From Evernia prunastri (Eukaryota > Ascomycota > Lecanoromycetes > Lecanorales > Parmeliaceae): a stretch of 16,288 nucleotides of DNA. The stretch is taken from assembly GCA_003184365.1 (NCBI GenBank), contig NKYR01000247.1:1-16288 (forward strand), in the 5' to 3' direction. Below, piece after piece: positions 1 to 8,208 of the stretch. Position numbers and translations under genes: made by a program. Each line of letters begins with the position of its first letter. Position 1 is the first letter of the stretch. The notes below the pieces were generated by a model. It was not told where the DNA came from. It searched no databases and was given only the letters and a program-made list of their open reading frames with translations.

Positions 1-441
1 TGGTGGCCGCTAGGTCCCAGCTTTTTTCTTTCAGGGCTTTAAGAGCCCAGGCCTCTTTCGTCACCGTAGGTGTAGGCCCTCGTTTCCTTTTCCTGCCTCT
101 AATTTAANTTGCCCTCTTTCGTGGCGGGGTGGGTACCTCGTAGAGCTTGGTGTTGCAATACCAGCTTGTCGAGTTGGTATTCCAGGGGGGCTATAGAAGC
201 CTCCGCCTCTAGGACCGGGATGGGAGTTGCCTTATATGCTCCGGTCACCCTGCGAAGACACTCATTTTGTATCTTGGTTAGCTTCTCGGAGGGCTTCCGG
301 GAGAATCCTTCTATCCCGCGAGGGTGGTGCCAAATCGGCGCTGCGAACGTTAACATCGGGCGTATTACCATACTATACACCGTGCGGCACTTGGCGAATG
401 TCGCTCCCCACGTCGAGCCTGCTAGGCATTCTAGGGCCCGT
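1..441 (-). mobile_element. Tad-like LINE fragment (copy A), reverse transcriptase C-terminal part
   Basis: On the minus strand this encodes the region downstream of the reverse-transcriptase catalytic core of a fungal non-LTR retrotransposon (Tad/I group). The characteristic stretch includes SMVIRPMLTFAAPIWHHP and the KIQNECLRRVTGAYKATP block, then LQHQALRGTHPATKE. Left of the N at 107 the coding sense continues (RGRKRKRGPTPTVTKEAW and on to the window edge), but one reading frame over, so the N probably hides an indel. The element therefore continues leftward, towards its RNase H and 3' part, outside the window. On the right, LINE sequence stops abruptly after position 441, where the identical copy B continues into more LINE sequence and this copy switches to AT-rich DNA. 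It is a 5'-truncated or rearranged fragment, not an active element. The family call is firm; the exact clade is from pattern memory. Confidence 0.85.
126..441. repeat. 316-bp perfect direct duplication, left copy
   Basis: Read side by side, positions 126-441 and 1281-1596 match base for base at a constant offset of 1155, in the same orientation. The match ends on the left at 125/1280, where the right copy has an N, and on the right at 441/1596, where the two sequences diverge completely. The duplicated block is the RT C-terminal segment of the LINE. Confidence 0.9.
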
Positions 442-990
442 ATAAAAAGCGTTATAAAGTTTAAATTTTATTATATAATCTATATTAAATATAAAGATCG
501 GCAAATCTGAAAAGTTTCTACTGGATTTGAAATTGCTAACTCTGCGGAACTGGCGGAAATCGTGCTTTTCGCACAGTTAGCAACTATTATATAATAACTC
601 AGTACAATTAAAAGACAGCTTGAGGAAAATTGCGTAAAGTGAGTTTGCGAATTGTAAATGTTAGTTGCTGAACTAACGAATTGCAAATGTGAGTTGCTGA
701 ACTGACGAAAAGAATTTAACATAAACAAAATGTGCTAAATAGGCTAAATCGTGCTAATCGTGCGAACCCGACGAAAATCGTGCGAAAATAAACTTTTTAG
801 ATTTGATGATGAAAAGTAAATTTTTATTTTTTATTTTTTATTATAAAAAATATATTAAACGCGAAAATATAATAAAGTTATATAAATCGTAATATAATAT
901 ATTTATAAAAGAATTTCTTATAAAATTAATTATATAAATAATAAATTCTACGAAGTAAAATTAATAAAAATATAAATTTATATAACTAAA
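442..990. other. AT-rich, gene-free stretch between the two LINE pieces
   Basis: No coding potential is seen. The right half (about 785-990) is almost pure A/T with runs of TATA and TTTTTA, as in RIP-degraded or heterochromatic fungal DNA. The left half keeps some structure: a 9-bp inverted repeat (TTGCTAACT at 533-541 against AGTTAGCAA at 575-583) with an inner GTGC/GCAC pair, a 29-bp tandem repeat (648-705), and repeated occurrences of AATCGTGC around 745-785. I cannot assign it to a transposon family. A degraded non-autonomous element or a low-complexity island are both possible. Confidence 0.6.
648..705. repeat. 29-bp tandem repeat, two copies
   Basis: The unit starting CGAATTG at 648-676 is followed immediately by a second copy at 677-705. 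They agree at 26 of 29 positions by eye, and CGAA of a third unit follows at 706. Two of the three differences are transitions. Confidence 0.8.
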
Positions 991-1279
991 TATTGATTGA
1001 TTGATTGCTTAATACGCCTATCTAGTAAACTACTTTACTAATCAGGGAGTTCCTCGAATATTTGTAGCGCTGAAGAAACCTTTCGGACAAAAACTTCAAC
1101 TTATCCTCTCGTGTTATCATTGTTGTCAACTCTTAGTCTTTGACTGTCAAGTTGTTGCCACAAACCACTGTCCCTTCCGTTCTCTTTCAGTCTGCCGCTA
1201 TTGTTTCCGTGATTGTCTCCTTCTATGCCTTCTTTTTGCTTCCCCTCTTCTCCTTACCCTTACTTTGCTGGTATATATC
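991..1279 (-). mobile_element. Possible LINE 3' untranslated region with ATTG-repeat tail
   Basis: This piece lies between the AT-rich DNA and the N that bounds LINE copy B. On the minus strand it would follow the LINE coding sequence, has no open frame, and ends in four copies of a tetranucleotide (ATTG on the plus strand at 992-1007). Short tandem tails are typical of LINE 3' ends. If so, copy B has lost its RNase H and the rest of ORF2 at the N, through deletion or an unfilled gap. This is inference from position, orientation and tail; I do not recognise the sequence itself. Confidence 0.35.
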
Positions 1280-1280
1280 N

Positions 1281-1596
1281 GGGGTGGGTACCTCGTAGAG
1301 CTTGGTGTTGCAATACCAGCTTGTCGAGTTGGTATTCCAGGGGGGCTATAGAAGCCTCCGCCTCTAGGACCGGGATGGGAGTTGCCTTATATGCTCCGGT
1401 CACCCTGCGAAGACACTCATTTTGTATCTTGGTTAGCTTCTCGGAGGGCTTCCGGGAGAATCCTTCTATCCCGCGAGGGTGGTGCCAAATCGGCGCTGCG
1501 AACGTTAACATCGGGCGTATTACCATACTATACACCGTGCGGCACTTGGCGAATGTCGCTCCCCACGTCGAGCCTGCTAGGCATTCTAGGGCCCGT
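1281..1596. repeat. 316-bp perfect direct duplication, right copy
   Basis: This is identical to 126-441. Its left end coincides exactly with the N at 1280, which is what a contig junction or misassembled repeat would produce. Beyond 1596 this copy continues into LINE coding sequence that the left copy lacks. Confidence 0.9.
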
Positions 1597-1886
1597 TTCT
1601 GTCCTACGGCTCGGGCCGTTAGCTGAGCGATGTGTGGTCCCCACCGAAGTTTAGTATCCACGTGCAAGCCCAGTACCCTGATGCTTGGGCTAGGGTCTAT
1701 CTTGACTTCGTTGAAGTCCAAGGATGCTTCCATATTGAACCTCTTTGGGCTCCTTGTTAGGTGTACCAGCTCGTATTTCTTAGGGGCGAACGTTGCGCCG
1801 TGTGTCTTGGCCCACTCGAGGCAGATGTCGTGAGCCTTGTGTAGCACTCTACAGTTGTCTTCTGTGCTCCCGCTGTATGCCAGATA
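1281..1886 (-). mobile_element. Tad-like LINE fragment (copy B), RT thumb and downstream region
   Basis: The minus strand is open from about 1886 to 1281 and encodes a longer part of the same LINE reverse transcriptase. It begins at YLAYSGSTEDNC, which in this group lies just after the catalytic Y-x-D-D motif. It then runs through AKTHGATFAPKKYELVHLTR and IRVLGLHVDTKLRWGPHI into the block shared with copy A. The catalytic motif and everything upstream are missing, so the copy is 5'-truncated and inactive. On the 3' side the frame runs into the N at 1280 directly after GTHP, and the following sequence no longer resembles the element's coding region. Sequence beyond about 1886 encodes nothing LINE-like. 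Confidence 0.85.
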
Positions 1887-1913
1887 TAGATAGCTTAATA
1901 TGTTATTTTTTAT

Positions 1914-1955
1914 CGATAGTAGTGACTGCAGAAGACGATAGTGTGACTGCAGAAA
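1914..1955. repeat. Imperfect tandem duplication of about 21 bp
   Basis: CGATAGT followed by GTGACTGCAGAA occurs at 1914-1935 and again at 1936-1955. They differ by one inserted A after CGATAGT and by their last bases. It lies between the LINE fragment and the putative LTR. Confidence 0.7.
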
Positions 1956-2014
1956 TATATTAGATAGTGCGTATGTGCAAAAGAGTAACGTAACGCTATC
2001 GAGCAATTATAATC

Positions 2015-2145
2015 TGTTGAATAATAACTATTATTAAGTGTACTAAGGAGCAAGAGTAGCTACATAGTGAAAACAGTGTAGAGTGTGTCGATTCTACTAG
2101 CGTCCCACTAGCCTCCGATAGGGCTGACTGCCTCTATTTCCAACA
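2015..2145. mobile_element. Candidate solo LTR (Copia-like ends)
   Basis: The segment begins TGTTG and ends CAACA, the terminal inverted TG...CA of many Ty1/Copia LTRs, and has no reading frame. The five bases on either side (TAATC and TATTT) do not match, so there is no target-site duplication. No primer-binding site or polypurine tract is evident next to it. A longer version starting at TGTTA (1901) and ending at the same place is also possible. Weak call. Confidence 0.3.
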
Positions 2146-2920
2146 TATTTGAACAGACGTTATGTACACAAATATTAAGATGACTCCGATTCAAAAAATT
2201 CTTGAAGCTTTAGAATCTTAATTCTACGTTCTATAATTTCTCGTTATATTTATTTCTAGATACTGTTGTGAAACGACAAGTTATGAAGTTTTCGAATTTT
2301 AGGGTATTGCATTAGTAGGTGTGTTGCATTAGTAGGTGATTGCGAGTAACCTACTTGAAATAGTTTTAAGGTTGTCGCTCGCAAGAATTTCCCTTCATGC
2401 ATTTCTTTTGTGGATACTCTTACATCTCTAGATGCGAGCAGGATCATGGACCAGCAGGATAACAAATCTACGAGCCATCCGTCATGCTCATCTTGCCGCA
2501 ACACGGCCTGTAAGCTGGATCATCGATTAGCAAGAGAGGACCCTTTTTACATCCTTATCGGTGGCCGGCAAGTTGGCAGGCGTCACTCTTACAGCCACAA
2601 TCTCAGCCGCTGCAAGCAGTATGCAGCTGAATCAGCCGTGCTCTCGAACGTAACCTAATTGGCGTGGGGTACAAGACACCCGTCAGGAGAAATTTTGGAT
2701 AGAGTAGTTAAGTGACCTATACTTCACACACCTCATCTTAACATAAAACCATCACAGATCGTTGTTTGAAGAAGCCGGTACCTGAAACATAAGATTTAGA
2801 CTTGTGTAAGGCACAAAATCATCAGTATCGCATACGTTACCTAGGAGCGGGGACTGCCGAGACCATTCTATGGTGTGTATTGCTCTGTCCTTCATCTCGA
2901 GCTGCGCTCTGGCTAAGCTT
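2146..2920. other. Gene-poor stretch and upstream region of the AflS-like gene
   Basis: The left part is AT-rich. At 2307-2338 a 15-bp sequence (TTGCATTAGTAGGTG) occurs twice with a period of 17. A short plus-strand open frame at 2452-2658 contains a few cysteines but does not fit a Zn2Cys6 domain and has no recognisable homology. In related clusters an AflR-type regulator is usually divergent from the coactivator gene; I find no trace of one here on either strand. The last 150 bp presumably carry the promoter and 5' UTR of the downstream gene. Confidence 0.5.
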
Positions 2921-4516
2921 ATGGTTGAGGATATGGCTACTACTATGGCTAGTTTGGCCAAACTCGAGAGTTGTACTAGCGAACTCGCCGCCGCGGTCGA
3001 AATCCTCGCAGAATATTGCCAGAAAATTGAGGCTCCGGTTGACATTGCAGCTTACGATACACCGCAACCACTTGTTTCGCCCAAAGCTCCAAGCGAGGCA
3101 CATCGGGCACGAAGGTCCATTATGTCCAACATAGCCAAGCTTCAAACATTGCTTGGTGAGCCAGCAGACTTCCTCCACCAGCTTGCCGGACAGGTGCGCC
3201 TCTTCCTCCCGCGTGCACCCCCGATTTTCAATACTGAGCGGACATGAATCCATGCAGAATCAACTCCTCGCGTGTCTACAATGGTTGGGCGAGTTTCAGG
3301 TGCTGGCTTGCATACCTCTTAGTGGTAGCGTTCCTTTCAACGAGGTTGCTGAACTGGCAGACGTTCCGGAAGCGCAGCTCTGTCGTATTGTGCGTATGAT
3401 GATCACCGCGGGATTTCTCCACGAGCCACACCAAAATCACGTTGCGCACAGTGCACTGTCGGCGCCGTTTGTCACCAAGCCTTCCTTCCTCGATGCGGCG
3501 ATGTTCATCTCCGAGACTGCTGCTCCTGCAGCTTTACAAATGACAGTAGCAACTCAACGTTTCAAACACTCACAGCGCTCTAACGAGAGTGCTTACAATG
3601 TAGCTTTCAATACGTCGGCCACTTTCGCCAGCGCGTGCGAGCAACAGTCGAGGCTTCAGCGTCAATGGCCAGCCTACCTTCGTTATGGAACGGGCGACGT
3701 AGACGCTGACGTTGCGGAGATTCTTATAGACCTTGACTGGCTTAGTCTTGGTAACACGTCCGTAGTCGAGGTAAGTCTACTTACTCTAGGCGCGGTATTG
3801 TTTCCTTTACGAAGCCCATGATTGACCTTTTGTCGACGCACTTTCAGGTGAGTGCGCAATCAACAGCAACAGCAATAGCCCTTACGCATCTTTATCCAGC
3901 ACTTCACTTCATCGTCCAGATAAGTGAACTTGGATCGAGCAGCTATGCATCACCACAGTCAATGTCAAATGTGTGGCCTCTTGGTACTCCTTGTTCCTTG
4001 AGTGGAGTTTCGTCACCCGGCTCAAAGCCGACCGAGACGCAGCAACGAGTCAGCCCTCGCATTGCAGTCCAACAACGAATTTCCGGCACGCAGCAGAGCG
4101 TTTATGATGCTGCTGTCTACATACTCCGTCTGCCTTTACCAATGCCCGGGATGCCCTCAGGTTCACTGTCTGCACGAATTATTGCTGAGCTGAGAGCGCA
4201 TATCGGCGTACTCCGTGCGAACAGCTGTGCTGAGCTTGTCATTACTGCATGCCTGCTTCCAGAATCTGACACTATGGACCCTGACGTGGAGGCAATAGCG
4301 CGCCTGCGCGACCTTTCTCTACTCCAACTAGCCAACGAGCGGGAGATCAAATTGTCAGAGCTGATGGATATGTTGAACAGCGTAAGAGATGACACGGGCC
4401 GGCTGGTGCTGGTTAACAAGCTTCATTCGCGGAATAACGCTACAGTTGCCTTTAGGATTCAATACCAGGCATATACCAATCGACATGAACTTCGACCGGC
4501 TTCGCCAAATGACTGA
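2921..4516 (+). CDS. AflS/AflJ-like pathway transcriptional coactivator (degenerate O-methyltransferase fold)
   Basis: Three exons: 2921-3193, 3258-3770, 3848-4516 (484 residues). Intron 1 (64 bp) ends CATGCAG with TACTGAG as a plausible branch point. Intron 2 (77 bp) starts with a perfect GTAAGT and ends TTTCAG. Both are phase 0, and reading through intron 2 would hit a stop at once. Exon 2 opens with the hallmark NQLLACLQWLGEFQVLACI and continues with a winged-helix dimerisation domain like that of fungal O-methyltransferases (to about residue 150). The expected glycine-rich SAM-binding motif I is degenerate: VVEVSAQS (about 259-266) has no Gly-x-Gly, and the second intron falls inside it. 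No catalytic His is evident. AflS/AflJ and MdpA-type proteins partner AflR-type zinc-cluster regulators in aflatoxin and anthraquinone clusters. In-frame ATGs at 2870, 2933 and 2945 are alternative starts; 2870 would add an odd hydrophobic leader. The frame is intact. The family is confident; the pathway controlled is unknown. Confidence 0.85.
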
Positions 4517-5280
4517 TCAGCGCAAGCACAAGTTGTACCTCCAACTCTTATCTCGATGTAGCAGGGCTAGCGAAGACAGAAGCCGCGGGGAATCCTCAAA
4601 ATTGGGCATGAGGGTTGCCTCAATTATTGCCAGGGCATAAAAGCGCAAGGGAACTCGCAGAGGAAGTAGTCGTTACGCTATGAAGGTGTGCGGTGGAACC
4701 AGCCGTGCATTCGTAAGCGATGGCATGGTAGACAAAGGATTGCTAAGGGTAGAGTCACATCGCCGCAGGGTCAACATAAGAAGTGCCAGCTCGAGTCATA
4801 AAAGTTAACAATCACAGGGTTTCCAAACCTTGACCTTCGACACTCTTTTTGTGTTTGTCAACTATAATAGCAAAAGGCCAAGCTATGTTAGCCAGCGTGT
4901 GATCCTTTCGATAAAAAGTATAAATAATCTAATTTTCATCAATTCGAATTTCGGAAGAAAATATCTGTGAAAGGCGTAAGGTAGTAGTCTTCACGCTATA
5001 AATGCTTTCAATTAGACAGCATATAGCTAGTCTTACTAGCTGGATAGGCCTCTCCGCAGCAAGAGCATCTCTGTATATCATGATAGTAAGCCTTTCAGTG
5101 CGGACCTTGACGCTTCTAACGCATCTAAGATACCCTAAAACACTCGTACTCGTAAATGGACGGAGGATGTGATGGTGCAGAAACAGCCTAATTAAGGAGA
5201 ATATGCTCGATCTCGTGTATTATGGTAGTCTGTCCCAGTGCTCACTGTACAGATGAGGTACTTGAAAAGACAGTACCTAG
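4517..5280. other. Intergenic region between the AflS-like and DUF4243 genes
   Basis: No coding region is recognised; open frames are short and overlap exon 3 of the upstream gene. Base composition turns AT-rich around 4860-5000. A loose repeat of AGTAGTC-N2-ACGCTAT is found near 4667 and near 4987. The two flanking genes are tandem, so this interval should hold the terminator of the first and the promoter of the second. Confidence 0.5.
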
Positions 5281-5289
5281 TATTATAAG
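5256..5289 (+). promoter_or_regulatory. Dyad element next to a TATA-like box upstream of the DUF4243 gene
   Basis: AGGTACT (5256-5262) and AGTACCT (5272-5278) form a 7-bp inverted repeat with a 9-bp spacer, directly followed by TATTATAAG (5281-5289). The start codon lies about 160 bp further on, after a pyrimidine- and CAAC-rich leader typical of fungal 5' UTRs. An ATG at 5296 opens an overlapping out-of-frame reading frame across the real start, but it would only matter if transcription begins upstream of it. The promoter role is inferred from position. Confidence 0.35.
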
Positions 5290-5449
5290 ACTTTAATGCC
5301 TCAGCGCCCGAATCCACGTCACCCCGCATTTGCAACTCTGAGTTATTCACCACCTCTGTTATCTTTCAACAATCTGCCAAATTTGGCTTGTCATAACCTA
5401 CAACCTACAACCCACCTCACACTCAGTCGTCTTAGTCAAAGTAAGCATT

Positions 5450-6799
5450 ATGTCGACGGTAACAAAAACACAAAGCTCCCAAGTCCGCCTTTCCCCAGAT
5501 TACCTTGGCATCGTCCGCGGGGCAGGCGAGATTTCTTCCGAGTCCTTGGAAACCGCAACTCGTCTCTTGCAGCAGAATCACGATGAGAACCACATCTTCT
5601 TCCGTGATGTTGCCGGTCACAATCATACTGTGCACAGTGTTCTGACTTCATTGGCGTTGGGAGCGAGGCCAGCGGAGCTGCAGTCTGCGTTTGAGGATAG
5701 CCTACCTCAACGACCGCTGCCGCCTGTCAATGAGGAGACTATTCGCTCTTTTCGTGATGAGGCCAAGTTTCGTGAGAAGATTGGAGACATGACGCAATAT
5801 ACCAACTATCTGGTATTTTTTGAAGGGCTTATCGAGGAGCGAGGCTGGAAGGACGTCATCTATGAGTACTGCTTCTCCCAATCGAAAACAGCCAATGCAA
5901 TTTTGATTCGTATGTTCGACGGCGCGTTCCACTCCATTATCCATCTAGGTCTCGGCATCGAGTTCGAGCAGGCCGCGATCATAGCAGAGGCTCTCGCACA
6001 AGCTGCGGTCCATGACGACCGGGGCACAGACCCGTACTTCCTCGACGCAGAGAAACTAGCTCACGAATCCGCATACGAAAAGCACTACCTAGTCGACCTC
6101 CTCAGCGAAGTCCGCGCAAACGAGAGCATCCGTACAGCCCCGCGCTGGGACGACATTGCTACGACGAAGATGAAGGTCGGCGTTTTGGGCCGCTCGTTGA
6201 AGGAGATGACACAGCTAGCGGCCAGGTTCCGCGTTAAGCCCGAGGAGATTGAAGAGAGGACCGCGGAGATGCTGAGCTGTTGCGCATACATGGCCGGTGC
6301 GGGCCAACGGGCGGGAAAAGCACGTCAGATCGACTTCTTCTACATGCACAGCGTCACTTCCTCCATCTTCCTTACCATCTTGACAAGGCAGCCGTGGATC
6401 AAAAGAGAAGATAAGGCGAGGCTGGTGGAGTGGAAGAGCCGTCTCGACTTGGCTTGGTACGCCAGTTGCGGAAGCCCGGCGCTCGACGAACGCAACATCT
6501 CAGACTATGAGGGTGGGCCAGCCGATGGTATGGACTGGGATGCGCTGTATAAGGCTATTCATGCGATGCACGATGATGGACACTTGGCTAAATTTGTGCG
6601 TGCGCTGAAAAATGGGGAGGAAGCATGTCGGCTGTTGGCCTCGAAGAATGTGGCGGCGTTTCCTGTCAAAGGGGACATGTGGTTAAGGTTGGCGAGGATG
6701 GCGTATGATGTCACGGTGAATAAAAAGCCCGAGCAGAAGTGGATCTTCTTCGCGGGTTTTGATCAGGCGTGGGAGAAGGTGCCTGCATTGGGTGCTTGA
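5450..6799 (+). CDS. Questin-oxidase-like protein (DUF4243 family)
   Basis: A single uninterrupted frame of 449 residues. The family (AflY, MdpL and GedK relatives) comprises Baeyer-Villiger-type oxidases or ring-cleavage enzymes acting on anthraquinone intermediates, converting them toward benzophenone, xanthone or further oxidised products. Visible family signatures are the His-rich HNHTVH (57-62), YLVFFEGLIEERGW (120-133), GAFHSIIHLGLGIEF (158-172) followed by AEALAQAAVH, FFYMHSVTSSIF (296-307) and the C-terminal WIFFAGFDQAWEKVP. No signal peptide or TM segment is evident, so it is probably cytosolic. Length is normal for the family and no residue block looks lost. The start is the first ATG of the frame (context CATTATGTC). 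It lies on the same strand as the AflS-like gene, 933 bp after that gene's stop, which suggests membership in one polyketide cluster. Many fungal genomes also hold DUF4243 genes outside clusters, so the substrate cannot be given. Confidence 0.92.
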   Translation: MSTVTKTQSSQVRLSPDYLGIVRGAGEISSESLETATRLLQQNHDENHIFFRDVAGHNHTVHSVLTSLALGARPAELQSAFEDSLPQRPLPPVNEETIRSFRDEAKFREKIGDMTQYTNYLVFFEGLIEERGWKDVIYEYCFSQSKTANAILIRMFDGAFHSIIHLGLGIEFEQAAIIAEALAQAAVHDDRGTDPYFLDAEKLAHESAYEKHYLVDLLSEVRANESIRTAPRWDDIATTKMKVGVLGRSLKEMTQLAARFRVKPEEIEERTAEMLSCCAYMAGAGQRAGKARQIDFFYMHSVTSSIFLTILTRQPWIKREDKARLVEWKSRLDLAWYASCGSPALDERNISDYEGGPADGMDWDALYKAIHAMHDDGHLAKFVRALKNGEEACRLLASKNVAAFPVKGDMWLRLARMAYDVTVNKKPEQKWIFFAGFDQAWEKVPALGA

Positions 6800-8208
6800 G
6801 TCGATCAAATATCGAATGTATCTGGGATCATGAGTTTTCCTACAGAAGAGTCTTCAGGGGGGTTTGTTGAGAAACGTACTAATAGTAAGTCTTTTATTAT
6901 ATGTTCATTTCATATCTTCTCTAGATTAAAGTGCCTAAATAAATAATAATTAACTATGAAAACGTATGTCAAAGAATAAATAGGTAGTCTTGATGACTAC
7001 AATCGAGATTATATATAGATAGACAAAAAATGTAGACCGAGTGTTATATATCTCTTTGCCGCCATGCAGCCACATCTATGCTCAAATTCTGCCATTGGCG
7101 TGATTGAAAGATGTGTAAACCGCCATACAGTGGAGAACACGAGACCCTCCCGCAGGAATCTTGCTGCAATATTTCCTGTCCTTGAAACTTAGATGTCGCT
7201 CGCGCCATTGGCCCAGAGTAGACTATAGAGAACAATTGTATCCAAGAGCCGACGTTTTTCTGGCATCTGGGCCTCAATGACCGAAATTGTCTACTGTCTG
7301 CATTTTAAAAGCACCCAGCGTATCAAGGCGGTTCTCGCAGCTGCATGGAAACAACGCCAGAGACACCTGGGCTCGAGACCAAGAGAAACTAGCAGTTTAT
7401 CACCACGGGCCTGATTATGGTCCGGAGGACTGGGACGAGCCACCACGATCCAAAGAAGACATCCGTGACCGGAATAGGTTTTTGACCCGATCGAAGGCGC
7501 TGGAGCTGAAAGGTGGATGCTGCTGATTTTCTAGAGCTTGCGCTGATGGTCCTCCACGTGATAACGCTCCAGCTTGAAGTTTAAACATTTTCCTCACTGG
7601 GTTCTCCATTAGATGCCGCACCCTCAGTCTGACCTTGACATGGCCTACACACTCTTCTTTCTATTCGGTTCTCGCCTTCACCGAGTGATCGAAGGATAAG
7701 CTTGAAAAAGAACGATTGGGACATTGTGGTCCGCGTCTTCGCTCGAAGGCTGACTTCTCGTGTTCCATCTTGTGAAACCATAGCTGGCCAGGAAGCCACC
7801 TTCGACAGACGTGTCGCCGTTGCGCATGGTGAATTGCAAAGCTACCATCACTGAACAGCCCATCCGGGCAACTTTTGCCGCTTTGGCTGGTAAATAGTGT
7901 CTGGACGTTCCAGGAATGTGGAGCCGTCGTGCTAAGCCTTAGCCATGGACTCAGCCAGATTGTCATCGTGCATATGGCCCTTAATTTTCACTCCAATCAT
8001 CACCTGGCGGCCGCCGCATTAAGAATTATGTCCGTTCGCTTACCCTGTCAGCTTATTGATTCGATTTATTGTTGCAGCCTCGGCAGAAACCGCCGCTATT
8101 ACACTCTGAATGATTACGAGTACAGTCATGGCGACCGATCCTCATGTTGATTGTTGCGATGGGTAAATAGCATCATCATTGTCTCTAGCTATCCCGGACT
8201 ACACAAGT
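6800..8208. other. Intergenic region with no firmly recognised gene
   Basis: 6860-7040 is AT-rich and contains a small perfect hairpin (GTAGTC at 6984-6989, GACTAC at 6995-7000), which may lie in the 3' UTR or just beyond the DUF4243 gene. From 7040 the composition becomes gene-like, but no frame is long. A minus-strand open frame at 7678-7863 and a plus-strand one at 7341-7526 have protein-like composition without recognisable homology. They may be exons of a gene or relics. Confidence 0.45.
7341..7526 (+). CDS. Possible terminal exon of an unrecognised small protein
   Basis: The sequence preceding 7341 ends TTCTCGCAG, a usable 3' splice site. The frame from there is open for 61 codons and has a plausible protein composition, with blocks such as ARDQEKLAVYHHGPDYGPED and RDRNRFLTRSKALELKGGCC before the stop. 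The GGCC end resembles a Rab-type prenylation tail, but nothing else here is Rab-like. There is no ATG in the frame, and I could not find a convincing upstream exon. It could be the last exon of a short gene, a gene relic, or chance. Confidence 0.2.
   Translation: MHGNNARDTWARDQEKLAVYHHGPDYGPEDWDEPPRSKEDIRDRNRFLTRSKALELKGGCC

Noticed and set aside
109..510. Plus-strand open frames across both LINE copies (also at 1213-1626)
   Set aside because: They are antisense shadows of the LINE reverse-transcriptase frame; the minus-strand frame carries the recognisable protein.
2452..2658. Cysteine-containing short frame upstream of the AflS-like gene, considered as a relic of an AflR-type Zn2Cys6 regulator
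   Set aside because: The cysteine spacing (CxxC then x4 C) does not fit C-x2-C-x6-C, the second half of the motif is missing, and the basic residues expected in a zinc cluster are absent.
2837..3253. Minus-strand open frame of 138 codons over the AflS-like first exon
   Set aside because: The plus-strand frame has family signatures and supported splice sites; the minus frame has none.
5100..5450. Search for AflR-type sites (TCG-N5-CGA) upstream of the DUF4243 gene
   Set aside because: Only TCG words with the wrong spacing are present (for example TCGATCTCG), so no site can be claimed.
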